Of a stretch of DNA of 11,211 nt, positions 1 through 7,478 are shown piece by piece. The notes below the pieces were generated by a model. The model was not told the origin of the DNA and searched no databases. It worked only from the letters and a program-made list of their open reading frames with translations. Each line of letters starts with the position of its first letter. The stretch's first letter is position 1. Made by a program: the position numbers and the translations under genes. This DNA comes from M55B112 sp040880545 (GTDB lineage: Bacteria > Bacteroidota > Bacteroidia > Bacteroidales > GCA-2748055): positions 1-11,211 of the forward strand of contig JBBDIE010000184.1 in the NCBI GenBank assembly GCA_040880545.1, read 5' to 3'.

Positions 1-111
1 AGCAATTTCCCGACGAGCGTAACGCAGAACCGAGTGCAACGAGCTCACGAATACCTTTGAAAATAAACCATTCATGAGTATATCGGACATTATGGACAGC
101 CACTTGATTTT

Positions 112-171
112 TTTTGGTTACTTTTTTGCATCACAGGCAAAAAAGTGACTGGGGTATGGGGCAACGCCCCA
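112..171. repeat. Tandem pair of hairpins, probable dispersed repeat element
   Basis: The first hairpin has arms 117-129 (GTTACTTTTTTGC) and 137-149 (GCAAAAAAGTGAC). These are complementary over 13 positions except for one G-T type pair, around a 7-base loop. Eight bases later a second hairpin has 6-bp arms, TGGGGC (157-162) and GCCCCA (166-171), around an AAC loop. A T-run at 108-115 precedes them. Neither hairpin is followed by a T-run on the plus strand, so this is not a normal intrinsic terminator. A repeat or a relic of a small mobile element is the better guess, but only one copy lies in the window. Confidence 0.4.
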
Positions 172-271
172 GGGAAGGATACATTTTTACTCTGAATACC
201 GAATCAAAACGGCAGAGCCACGAAATATCGTCGAATTTCCAGAATTTAAAACAAAGCCTGTCATTAGATGT

Positions 272-321
272 GGAATTGGGAATGGCAGAGAAACCATAGT
301 ATCCCTGCCATTCCCAATTCC
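272..321. repeat. Perfect 17-bp inverted repeat downstream of yceI-like gene
   Basis: Arms 272-288 (GGAATTGGGAATGGCAG) and 305-321 (CTGCCATTCCCAATTCC) are exact reverse complements around a 16-base loop. The element begins 28 bases past the stop codon of the minus-strand YceI-family gene, so it could form a stable hairpin at the 3' end of that transcript. It lacks the U-tract of an intrinsic terminator on both strands. It may protect or process mRNA, be a protein-binding palindrome, or be a remnant of an insertion. Confidence 0.6.
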
Positions 322-348
322 TCAGCTATCTATCCTTTAAGGTCGCTG

Positions 349-999
349 TTATTTTTTATCGAAATGTAGATCCAGCGTGATGTACATCTCATCATGAATG
401 TAATTGTCTTTCAGTTCTGCAAAAACTTTTCTCGACTGGTAATTAACATTCCACTTTGTCCTGTCGAGTACAATTTCTCCGCTTTTTGCTTTTACACTTG
501 CTTCATCCACCTTTATATTAGCGGGGAAAGAAATCTGGTGTGTAATTCCCCGAATGGTAAGATCACCGGTTACCTTGTGATTAGCGGTGAATCCATCCTT
601 TGATGAACGCTCTGCCACTACGCTTTTAATTTTAAAATTGGCCTCCGGATGCGCCTCGGTATGGAAGAAATCTTCCGAACGAAGGTGGTCCACAAGTTTT
701 TTGTTAAAGGACTCGTTCGTCAAGTCTTTATTCACGATGGTATTCATGTCTATTGTGAAGTTTCCACCGGTAATAGCTGTACCTTCTGTCTTAACCTTAC
801 CCTTTACGACCTTGATTACTCCAATATGTTCACCACCCGGCTTCGTACCTTTCCAGGTTAAACTGCTTTTATCATTAACCAGTTTATATGTCGTTCCGTC
901 TTCACCTTTTACATTTAAATCAAATGACATCAATGACAGTGGTGCAACAATTATCATGGCAAGGATCATTGCCTTTATCATTCTTATTCTACCTTTCAT
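349..999 (-). CDS. YceI-family secreted lipid-binding protein
   Basis: A 216-residue protein of the YceI family, small periplasmic lipocalin-like beta barrels that bind polyisoprenoid or other amphipathic lipids. Residues 1-25 form a signal peptide with a basic start (MKGRIRMIK), a hydrophobic core and a small-residue end near LSLMS. The YceI domain fills about 38-214. It includes the opening strand pattern YKLVNDKSSLTWKGTKPGG, the EHIGVIKVVKGKV strand pair, the FTIDMNTIV strand and the LRSEDFFHTEAHPEANFKI block, the most recognisable part of the family. The length fits a single-domain member. ATG at 999 is used; an in-frame ATG at residue 7 would also leave a good signal peptide. It stands alone and is divergent from the gene at 1178. 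The true ligand cannot be read from sequence. Confidence 0.9.
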   Translation of the reverse strand: MKGRIRMIKAMILAMIIVAPLSLMSFDLNVKGEDGTTYKLVNDKSSLTWKGTKPGGEHIGVIKVVKGKVKTEGTAITGGNFTIDMNTIVNKDLTNESFNKKLVDHLRSEDFFHTEAHPEANFKIKSVVAERSSKDGFTANHKVTGDLTIRGITHQISFPANIKVDEASVKAKSGEIVLDRTKWNVNYQSRKVFAELKDNYIHDEMYITLDLHFDKK

Positions 1000-1154
1000 A
1001 TTGCTTTTGTTTAATTATTTAATATGTTCGTTAAACTATATTGCGGGGATTTGGTTCATGGTAAAATCAGATTTAACATTTTTTAAACTTTTAACTCTGC
1101 CGGTTCAAATGGATAAAGGATAGATCTCAAACAGATAATCAAGCCAATTTTTAT

Positions 1155-1162
1155 TACTTTTG
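1155..1162 (+). promoter_or_regulatory. Bacteroidota-type -7 promoter element
   Basis: TACTTTTG matches the Bacteroidota consensus TAnnTTTG exactly. It lies 15 bases before the ATG at 1178, which implies a very short 5' leader. No good TTG or TTTG -33 element is seen at the usual distance upstream, so the call rests on the -7 box and its position. Confidence 0.4.
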
Positions 1163-1177
1163 ATCCATAAATGTTTA

Positions 1178-1627
1178 ATGATGAGAAAAGGTGGTTTCTT
1201 ACTTTTGTTTATGTTATTCCTGTCAAAGTCATGTTTTTACGTTGATACTGACAGATTTAACATGACCGTTACATCTGATTATTCACCCCTGGTAAATATC
1301 AGCTCAAACTTCGATGGAAACGATAGTATTACGCTCACAGACAGCATACTATTTAAATACATGATCGAGATTGATACTGGCAAACTATTTTTTGCGGATC
1401 TGTATCTGGGAAACTCTCAGGGAAATTACTTTATAATGAGATCTGATTCACTGGTGGACAGTCTGTGGCTACATCCAACACTTGTAAACGTCAACGGAGA
1501 TTACGAACTTACGCTGGTGGCCTACTTGAAGAGCTATACCGGGAGCCTGGCAGATGTCCTGGATACGGAGTTCGAAATTTCGGATACCAGCTGGCCGTTA
1601 TCCATCATCAGGAATGTGGTCAAATGA
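1178..1627 (+). CDS. Unknown small secreted or lipid-anchored protein
   Basis: A 149-residue protein that I do not recognise. Residues 1-18 are an export signal: MMRKGG, then a hydrophobic run (FLLLFMLFL), then SKSC with Cys19. The cysteine could be a lipoprotein acceptor, but leucine is at -4 rather than the usual -3 (LSKSC), so lipidation is uncertain. The mature part is rich in Ser, Thr, Asp and aromatic residues and alternates in a beta-strand manner, for example NMTVTSDYSPLVNI and DYELTLVAYLKSYTG, which suggests an Ig-like or other beta-sandwich fold. The start is ATG 1178, with ATG 1181 equally possible; a TTG at 1160 lies inside the promoter box. Its stop overlaps the start of the next gene (ATGA), so the two are probably made together and may act together at the outer membrane. 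Confidence 0.7.
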   Translation: MMRKGGFLLLFMLFLSKSCFYVDTDRFNMTVTSDYSPLVNISSNFDGNDSITLTDSILFKYMIEIDTGKLFFADLYLGNSQGNYFIMRSDSLVDSLWLHPTLVNVNGDYELTLVAYLKSYTGSLADVLDTEFEISDTSWPLSIIRNVVK

Positions 1628-2388
1628 TGCAGACCATGATAAAAAATACATCGATGAAAAGAGCGATCATAATAATATTTGCAGTAATCATAACAGTGCA
1701 GGTAAAGGGTCAGTCCAGCGGAATTTCCATTACCGGAGGAGTCGGAACTTATGAATTATTAGATTTGAAGTCATACCAGGACGTACTGATAGAACGACTT
1801 CCGGTTGATGCTATGCCCTTTGAATATTTTCCTTTATATACGAATATCAGAATCAATCTTATTAAACAGCACTCCCCAGCATTAAAATACGGATTGATCT
1901 ATGGTTTTTCAACAACAGGGGCACATGCCAATTACTCCGACTATTCCGGATACCTGAACCTGGACCAGAATTTATCTGCTTATCAGTTCGGAGCAACTGC
2001 CGGTTACCGTTTACTGAATATTGACTTTTTTATTACCCAGTTTGAACTGTTTGCTTATGGAGACATACGTCTGGGGTATGTCAGGGATCATGTTACCATG
2101 AATATTGCCACCACCTATTATTACGAATACAATACACTCAAATTAACTTCGGTCTCACCTATGGCGGAGGTTGGTTTAGAGGCAATGTTCCGGATAAAGA
2201 AAATTTCAGTGGGAGTTGAAGGAGGTTACCTGTTTGACAGTGGTAGAAATTTCAAGGCTGGCGAAGAATCACAGCCATTTTCCAGTGTATCACTCCGCCC
2301 TCCGGGGGATCTGAGATCCGGTATGTCGGGATTCAGAGGTGGCCTGAAATTTGTCCTCTGGTTCAATCCGATGGTTGGTTTAGAATAG
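1624..2388 (+). CDS. Outer-membrane beta-barrel-like protein
   Basis: A protein of 254 residues from ATG 1624, or 244 from ATG 1654. The later start gives the cleanest signal peptide: MKR, a hydrophobic core AIIIIFAVIITV, then KGQSS with likely cleavage after Gln. The mature protein is a series of amphipathic aromatic- and glycine-rich strands, such as YGLIYGFSTTGAHANY, AYQFGATAGYRL, AYGDIRLGYVRD, VGVEGGYLFDS and FRGGLKFVLWF. This is the pattern of small Bacteroidota outer-membrane barrels. The strand FVLWF ends in Phe, as barrels usually do, but seven more residues (NPMVGLE) follow, encoded wholly inside the antisense tail of trpA. The start overlaps the stop of the upstream gene by 4 bases, suggesting translational coupling. 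Function and ligand are unknown. Confidence 0.75.
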   Translation: MMQTMIKNTSMKRAIIIIFAVIITVQVKGQSSGISITGGVGTYELLDLKSYQDVLIERLPVDAMPFEYFPLYTNIRINLIKQHSPALKYGLIYGFSTTGAHANYSDYSGYLNLDQNLSAYQFGATAGYRLLNIDFFITQFELFAYGDIRLGYVRDHVTMNIATTYYYEYNTLKLTSVSPMAEVGLEAMFRIKKISVGVEGGYLFDSGRNFKAGEESQPFSSVSLRPPGDLRSGMSGFRGGLKFVLWFNPMVGLE

Positions 2389-3154
2389 ACTCCACAAATT
2401 CTTTTACCTTTACCTCAATAGGAATATCGTTGTTATTACCTAACTGCCTGATGAATGCACTTCCAATAATCGCTCCATGAGCAAATTCAGAGGCTCGGCT
2501 GAACGTTTCGGCACTGGAAATGCCAAACCCTATCAGTCGAGGTAATCCAGGCACCATCGCTTTTATTCTCTTAAAATATTCCAGCTGCGCCTGCTTAAGC
2601 TCCTGCCTTGCCCCGGTGGTTGATGAATCGGCAACCATATAGAGGAATCCACCCGAGGCTTCTGCGATCTGAAGAATCCGGGGCTCCGGTGTCCTGGGTG
2701 TGATCAGCATGATGAACTTTAATCCTGATTTTTCCACAATGTTACGGTATTCCTTGTTGTAGACATCCAGGGGAAGATCAGGAATGATCATCCCGTCTAT
2801 TCCCGTTTCAACACATTTTTTCACAAACGTTTCAAATCCAAACTGTAAAACAGGGTTAAGGTACCCCATAAGTACCAGGGGTATATGAATTTCACTCCTG
2901 ATCCCTGTTATCTGATCAAACAGATACCTGATGGTCATACCGTTTTCCAATGCCAGATGGCTGCTCTGCTGAATCACCTCACCATCTGCCAGTGGATCTG
3001 AAAATGGCATTCCCAGTTCAATCATATCTGCACCACTATTCTGAAGGGCCCTGATCACGTCCACCGTGTCATCCAGTCGCGGGTACCCTGCAGTGGTGTA
3101 TACCGAGAGAATACGTTCCTGCTTAGTATTGAATAATTGATCTATCCTGTTCAT
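2363..3154 (-). CDS. trpA: Tryptophan synthase alpha subunit
   Basis: Cleaves indole-3-glycerol phosphate to indole and glyceraldehyde 3-phosphate. The indole passes through the tunnel of the alpha2beta2 complex to TrpB. At 263 residues it has the family's usual length for a single TIM barrel. The active-site segment IELGMPFSDPLADG carries the catalytic pair, Glu46 and Asp57, equivalent to Glu49 and Asp60 of the Salmonella enzyme. The mobile loop region reads MVADSSTTGAR near residue 170, and the phosphate-binding segments GFGIS and GAIIGSAF are near the C-terminus. It starts 10 bases after trpB, as fits equimolar subunits, and is the last gene of the operon. Its final 26 bases overlap the 3' end of a convergent gene. 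Confidence 0.97.
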   Translation of the reverse strand: MNRIDQLFNTKQERILSVYTTAGYPRLDDTVDVIRALQNSGADMIELGMPFSDPLADGEVIQQSSHLALENGMTIRYLFDQITGIRSEIHIPLVLMGYLNPVLQFGFETFVKKCVETGIDGMIIPDLPLDVYNKEYRNIVEKSGLKFIMLITPRTPEPRILQIAEASGGFLYMVADSSTTGARQELKQAQLEYFKRIKAMVPGLPRLIGFGISSAETFSRASEFAHGAIIGSAFIRQLGNNNDIPIEVKVKEFVESILNQPSD

Positions 3155-3164
3155 TCAATGTTCT

Positions 3165-4367
3165 TTATGATTTATTTTTGAGCATTTCCGATATATAAGC
3201 ATCCATATCTTTGTCCCCTCTTCCCGAAAGGTTCACCACGATATTCTGATCCGGCTTCATCTGAATACTGTTAAGTGCCGCCAACGCATGGGCCGATTCA
3301 AGGGCAGGGATGATCCCTTCGAGTCTGGTGAGCAAAAATGCTGCCGTAAGAGCCTCCTGATCCGTGGCATTCACCACCTCTGCCCTTCCACTCCTGCTTA
3401 ACCATGCATGCAATGGACCGATCCCCGGGTAGTCCAGGCCGGCACTGATTGAGTACGGCTCAGTAATCTGTCCGTCACCATCCTGCATCAGTAATGTCCT
3501 GCTGCCATGTATGATCCCATCGGTACCCAGTAATGATGTTGCCGCCGATTCCCCGGATCCGACCCCTTTTCCTGCAGCTTCAGCGGAAACCAGTCTTACA
3601 CGCGGGTCATCCATGTAGTGATAATATGCACCAGCAGCATTACTGCCGCCTCCTACACAGGCAACTATGCAATCAGGATAATCCCTGCCTGTCTTCTCTT
3701 CCAGTTGTTGCTTCATCTCTTCACTGATCACGGACTGAAACCTGGTGACCATATCCGGATACGGGTGTGGCCCCACCACCGATCCAATAATATAATGGGT
3801 GTCAACCGGATGATTGATCCAGTCGCGGATTGCTTCATTGGTTGCATCTTTCAGTGTCTTATTCCCACTGTACACCGGCCGTACCTCGGCTCCCAGCATC
3901 TGCATTTTTCTAACATTGGGTGCCTGCCTCTCCACATCCAGTGCACCCATGTAAACGATACAATTCAGACCAGCCAATGCACATACGGTGGCGGTTGCAA
4001 CTCCATGCTGTCCAGCGCCAGTTTCGGCAATGATCCTGGTTTTACCAAGGTGCCGGGCCATGATGATCTGTCCAACCGTATTGTTTACCTTATGTGCACC
4101 GGTATGGTTCAGATCTTCCCTTTTAAGAAAAATATTTGTGTTGTAATGGTCCGAAAGTCTTTTTGCATAATAAAGGGGGGTTGGCCTACCTACGTAATCC
4201 TTTAATAATCCATAAAACTCCTTTCGAAATGCCCCGGAATTGATTATTTTCAGGTAATTCTCCTCCAACTCCTTTACATTCGGGTAGAGCATCTCAGGAA
4301 TATAAGCACCGCCATAGGGCCCGTAATAACCATTTTTATCTACCATGAATGAATTTTTATTCTCCAT
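3165..4367 (-). CDS. trpB: Tryptophan synthase beta subunit
   Basis: A PLP enzyme that condenses indole from TrpA with L-serine to give tryptophan. It has 400 residues, the normal length for the TrpB1 type that partners TrpA. The N-terminus has the family signature GYYGPYGGAYIPE (13-25). The PLP-binding lysine is Lys93 in HTGAHKVNN, and the catalytic AETGAGQHG segment follows. The phosphate-binding glycine loop is CVGGGSNAAG, and the C-terminal NLSGRGDKD segment is present. The ATG lies inside the end of trpF: the two genes share 11 bases (4357-4367), which suggests translational coupling. A 10-base gap separates it from trpA. Confidence 0.97.
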   Translation of the reverse strand: MENKNSFMVDKNGYYGPYGGAYIPEMLYPNVKELEENYLKIINSGAFRKEFYGLLKDYVGRPTPLYYAKRLSDHYNTNIFLKREDLNHTGAHKVNNTVGQIIMARHLGKTRIIAETGAGQHGVATATVCALAGLNCIVYMGALDVERQAPNVRKMQMLGAEVRPVYSGNKTLKDATNEAIRDWINHPVDTHYIIGSVVGPHPYPDMVTRFQSVISEEMKQQLEEKTGRDYPDCIVACVGGGSNAAGAYYHYMDDPRVRLVSAEAAGKGVGSGESAATSLLGTDGIIHGSRTLLMQDGDGQITEPYSISAGLDYPGIGPLHAWLSRSGRAEVVNATDQEALTAAFLLTRLEGIIPALESAHALAALNSIQMKPDQNIVVNLSGRGDKDMDAYISEMLKNKS

Positions 4368-5001
4368 CTCTTAATGCTTTAATAAATTTTCCCACCAGTT
4401 CCGGATCCTTGATCCCTTCACTAACTTCGAACCTGCTGTTTATATCCGCTGCATACAGGGCCGGTATGTTAATCGACCGCAACTGCTCCACATCATGCAC
4501 AGTGATCCCTCCACTGAGAAAAAATTTGACGTTGGATTTTAACCCCGCAAGCACAGACCAGTCAAATTTTCTTCCGCTTCCTCCGTAAGATAGAACCGGC
4601 GTGTCGAACAGAAAATAGTCTGCTGTGTTCGTGTAATTATTCAGCAATTTTATGTTCTCAAGCTGATCCCCCGGAAAAACTTTAATCACTTTCTTCCCAT
4701 GGATCCTAAGTGCGTTGCAGGTTTCAGGCGATTCCATTCCGTGCAGCTGAATAACATCGATCCCGTATTTCCCTGTAATATCGATCATGCGTTCATAATA
4801 TTCATTTACAAAAACCGCAGTCTTACTGATCGATTGAGGAACATCCGAAAAAAGTCCCGGGTCCGGGTTACTGCCCACGTAACGAACGGATCGTGAATAA
4901 AATATAAACCCAAGATAATCCGGACCAAGCCTGCAGATCTCCTCCACATTTGCCCGGTTGGTCATACCACATACTTTTATCTTCAGGTTACGAACCATCA
5001 T
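4357..5001 (-). CDS. trpF: Phosphoribosylanthranilate isomerase
   Basis: Catalyses the Amadori rearrangement of phosphoribosylanthranilate to CdRP, the step between TrpD and TrpC. It is a stand-alone 214-residue TIM barrel of normal length. The general base is Cys11 in KVCGMT and the general acid is Asp133 in FLFDTP. The product-binding strands include IQLHG (85-89), LSGGI (162-166) and the closing DINSRFE (187-193), where many homologues read D-x-N-S-G. Two ATG codons in tandem open the gene (5001 and 4998), either of which is possible. It begins one base after the trpC stop and overlaps trpB by 11 bases. Confidence 0.95.
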   Translation of the reverse strand: MMVRNLKIKVCGMTNRANVEEICRLGPDYLGFIFYSRSVRYVGSNPDPGLFSDVPQSISKTAVFVNEYYERMIDITGKYGIDVIQLHGMESPETCNALRIHGKKVIKVFPGDQLENIKLLNNYTNTADYFLFDTPVLSYGGSGRKFDWSVLAGLKSNVKFFLSGGITVHDVEQLRSINIPALYAADINSRFEVSEGIKDPELVGKFIKALRDGE

Positions 5002-5002
5002 T

Positions 5003-5788
5003 CTAACTGATCTGACTGATAAATTTTTTCAGGGAACCACCAGGATCATCGCTCTTCATAAACCTCTCTCCCATCAGAAACCCCCTGTATCCAGCACTAT
5101 ACAGTATTTTAACATCCTCCGGATCCTTTATCCCGCTTTCTGATATTTTGAATGCCTCCTTGGGTAATTTTGGATATAATTCTACTGAATGACCTATATC
5201 AACCTTTAAATTATTCAGGTTACGGTTGTTCACTCCCACCATTTTAATAGCGGGAACCCACTTCTCAAGTTCCTCCTCCCCGTGCACCTCGAATAATACA
5301 GAAAGGCCAAGCGAACCTGCAATATCTGTCATTTCAACCACTTGACGCTTGTCCAGAACCGATGCAATAAGCAAAATAATATCCGCCCCGTATGCTTTGG
5401 CTTCATGTACCTGGTAGGTGTCGAACATGAAATCCTTACGAAGCAGTGGAAAATCTTCTATTTTACTTTTCACGTTTTCCAGATCCCTGAATGATCCTCC
5501 AAAAAAATCCCGGTCGGTAAGAATGCTCGATGCCATGGCCCCTCCTGCCTTATATGATTCAACAACCGGTACCGGATTTATGGACCCGGCCATATTGCCG
5601 CCGGAAGGTGATTTTCTCTTAAATTCCGCGATGATATTTGGTTCGTTATCCTTGAAGAAATCCAGAGGATTCAGTGGTTCCCTGTGATAGAGAGTTTTCT
5701 TTTTCAACTGGTCAAGTGGTTTCCTGGACCTTCTTTTCAGCACCTCCATCCGTTTGTGCTCCATGATTGTTTCAAGTATCGTCTTCAT
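5003..5788 (-). CDS. trpC: Indole-3-glycerol phosphate synthase
   Basis: Closes the indole ring by decarboxylating CdRP to indole-3-glycerol phosphate, the substrate of TrpA. It has 261 residues and is not fused to TrpF. The catalytic set known from the family is all visible: Glu55 and Lys57 in AEFKRKSPSGG, Lys118 in LLRKDFM, Glu167 in LFEVHGEEEL, and Asn188 in VNNRNL. The ISESGI loop (216-221) binds phosphate. The N-terminal helix region before residue 45 is typical. It is preceded by the largest gap in the operon (95 bases after trpD). An in-frame TGA a few codons upstream excludes an earlier start. Confidence 0.96.
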   Translation of the reverse strand: MKTILETIMEHKRMEVLKRRSRKPLDQLKKKTLYHREPLNPLDFFKDNEPNIIAEFKRKSPSGGNMAGSINPVPVVESYKAGGAMASSILTDRDFFGGSFRDLENVKSKIEDFPLLRKDFMFDTYQVHEAKAYGADIILLIASVLDKRQVVEMTDIAGSLGLSVLFEVHGEEELEKWVPAIKMVGVNNRNLNNLKVDIGHSVELYPKLPKEAFKISESGIKDPEDVKILYSAGYRGFLMGERFMKSDDPGGSLKKFISQIS

Positions 5789-5883
5789 TTTATCAATTCA
5801 TCCGTTTTTTCATGCCAGTTTCAGTATCTCCATCGATCTGCTTCCATTCCCGCTCTTCAATTCAACGTTCTACCACCTTTCCA

Positions 5884-6876
5884 CTACTGCATCTCCATCA
5901 GTTTTTTAAAGACCTTTTCGGCTTTCCCTCCCATAAGTGCGCCCTCCGCCTTTTCAATGGCACGTTCAATTGGCATAGCCTCATCGAGTGTCTGCAGTGC
6001 GAATGCTGTATTGGCTATCACTGCCTGGTTCTGGGCCTCCGTCCCCTTCCCCTCAAGAATCTCCATAAATATACGACTCGCCTCTTCCACGGTATCACCT
6101 CCGTAGATATCTTCCGGTTTCAACCGCTTCAACCCAATTTCCTCAGGCTCAATAGTACGTTCCCAGTTTTCTGTAAATGCCTTAAACGGTCCAGTAAGTG
6201 AAATCTCATCGTATCCGTCCAGGCTGTGGATAATGGTGAAGCGCACTCCCGAATCCTGGAATATGTAATTGTAGAGCCTGGCCACGTCGAGGCTGTATAC
6301 GCCTACCAACTGGTTGCCTGGTGAAGAGGGATTGACCATAGGGCCAAGCATGTTGAAAAAAGTCTTCATACGTAAACTTTTCCTCACCGGAGCCACATTT
6401 TTCATGGCAGGATTGAAAAACGGTGCATGCAGAAAGCATATCCCTGTCTGGTCCATCTCCCTTTTCAGTTTATCACTGTCGCTTGAAAATTGATAGCCGT
6501 AATATTCCATGATGTTGGATGATCCGCAATTGGAGGATACGCTGTAATTGCCGTGCTTGGAGACCTTTTCCCCTGCCCCTGCCACCACAAACGAGGTCAG
6601 GGTGGAAATATTGAATGTATTTTTACCATCACCCCCGGTCCCGCATACATCGATCGTATTAAATTCCGACAAATCCAATGGAACACATAGTTCCAACAAA
6701 GCATTCCTGAAACCTGTCAGCTCTTCTACCGTAATATTACGCATCAGGTATACAGAAATAAAGGCAGCAATCTCCGGATCATTGTATTTCCCTGTGGCAA
6801 TGTTGGTCAATACCTCCTTTGCGTCCTCCTTTGTAAGCGTTTTATGATCGAAAAGGTAAGAAAGTATCTCTTTCAT
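5884..6876 (-). CDS. trpD: Anthranilate phosphoribosyltransferase
   Basis: Transfers phosphoribose from PRPP to anthranilate. It has 330 residues and is a free-standing enzyme, not fused to the glutaminase as in enteric bacteria. The small N-terminal helical domain (1-70) is followed by the PRPP-binding loop DVCGTGGDGKNTFNIST (76-92), the KHGN segment (107-110), the SSNCGSSNIME stretch, and the anthranilate-site block FNPAMKNVAPVRKSL, then NMLGPMVNPSSPGNQLVGVY. In several families the KHGN loop continues with a charged RSVSS motif; here it reads YSVSS, a conservative-looking lineage difference. It begins 10 bases after trpG. Confidence 0.96.
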   Translation of the reverse strand: MKEILSYLFDHKTLTKEDAKEVLTNIATGKYNDPEIAAFISVYLMRNITVEELTGFRNALLELCVPLDLSEFNTIDVCGTGGDGKNTFNISTLTSFVVAGAGEKVSKHGNYSVSSNCGSSNIMEYYGYQFSSDSDKLKREMDQTGICFLHAPFFNPAMKNVAPVRKSLRMKTFFNMLGPMVNPSSPGNQLVGVYSLDVARLYNYIFQDSGVRFTIIHSLDGYDEISLTGPFKAFTENWERTIEPEEIGLKRLKPEDIYGGDTVEEASRIFMEILEGKGTEAQNQAVIANTAFALQTLDEAMPIERAIEKAEGALMGGKAEKVFKKLMEMQ

Positions 6877-6886
6877 ATCAATTTAT

Positions 6887-7471
6887 TTAGTCATTATTTT
6901 TTCCTTCGATCCAGTTTTTTATCATCATGCCCCCATATTCCGTGAGCACCGATTCAGGGTGAAACTGAACTCCCTTCACATCATACTCCTTGTGCCTGAT
7001 GGCCATGATATCTCCACCGGGATTCCGCACTGTCACCTCCAGGCAGTCGGGCAGCGTCTCCTTCTCAACGATCCACGAATGGTAACGGCCCGCTTCAAAT
7101 ACTTCAGGCACCCCTTTGAACAGGTATTCGTCCTTCACAACCTTCTGCATGTCGCTGGCTACTCCGTGATACACAGTTTCCAGGTTTCGTATACTGCCAC
7201 CATATACCTCCGCAATTGCCTGGTGCCCCAGGCAAACACCGAGAATGCTCTTTTCCTTGCCATACCGGGCAATCATTGCCTTACTGATCCCAGCCTCATC
7301 CGGGATCCCCGGTCCGGGAGAAATAACTATCTTATCGTATTCCCCGATCTCATCCAGACTGATCTTATCATTCCTGGCAACTTTAACTTCCGTACCCTCG
7401 ATGCGTTCAATATATTGAACCAGGTTGTAAGTAAATGAATCGTAATTATCTATAACCAGTACTTTCATCAT
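6887..7471 (-). CDS. trpG: Anthranilate synthase glutamine amidotransferase component
   Basis: A class I glutaminase that supplies ammonia to TrpE, with which it forms anthranilate synthase. It has 194 residues, a single domain. The catalytic triad is in place: nucleophile Cys80 in GVCLGHQAIAE, and His171 with Glu173 in VQFHPES. The oxyanion segment SPGPGIPDEAG (51-61) and HSW (131-133) are also present. Like many class I members of this type it might also serve folate synthesis with a PabB, but the operon setting makes tryptophan the main role. It begins 7 bases after trpE, with two ATG codons in tandem. Confidence 0.95.
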   Translation of the reverse strand: MMKVLVIDNYDSFTYNLVQYIERIEGTEVKVARNDKISLDEIGEYDKIVISPGPGIPDEAGISKAMIARYGKEKSILGVCLGHQAIAEVYGGSIRNLETVYHGVASDMQKVVKDEYLFKGVPEVFEAGRYHSWIVEKETLPDCLEVTVRNPGGDIMAIRHKEYDVKGVQFHPESVLTEYGGMMIKNWIEGKNND

Positions 7472-7478
7472 CTTTTCT

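Larger units (their letters stand above)
1..348. other. Non-coding left flank with repeat-like structure
   Basis: No convincing gene is visible on either strand here. The stretch contains two adjacent hairpins (117-171) and a long perfect inverted repeat (272-321), described separately. The first 110 bases have the texture of a dispersed Bacteroidota intergenic element rather than coding sequence. The minus-strand reading across 50-145 gives a lysine-rich string (KKVTKKN) that I associate with spurious translations of repeats in such genomes. That association is from memory and untested. Confidence 0.4.

Noticed and set aside
114..299. 61-codon plus-strand reading frame
   Set aside because: It starts inside the first hairpin, shows no protein-like pattern, and spans repeat-like sequence.
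1160..1177. TTG start for the unknown exported protein
   Set aside because: It lies in the TAnnTTTG promoter box; the two ATG codons at 1178 and 1181 directly precede the signal peptide.
1465..1623. N-terminal extension of the barrel protein frame
   Set aside because: It overlaps the coding region of the upstream gene in another frame and would bury the signal peptide. Starts at 1624-1654 fit far better.
2307..2319. Palindrome GGATCT-G-AGATCC as terminator of the trp operon
   Set aside because: The loop is a single base, there is no T-run, and it lies within the coding region of the barrel gene.
3618..4205. 195-codon frame antisense to trpB
   Set aside because: A shadow of a highly conserved gene; Cys/His-rich nonsense composition without a start context.
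5684..6201. Plus-strand frames antisense to trpC/trpD
   Set aside because: They cross the trpD-trpC junction, are Phe/Ser-rich as expected of reverse-strand shadows, and carry no domain pattern.
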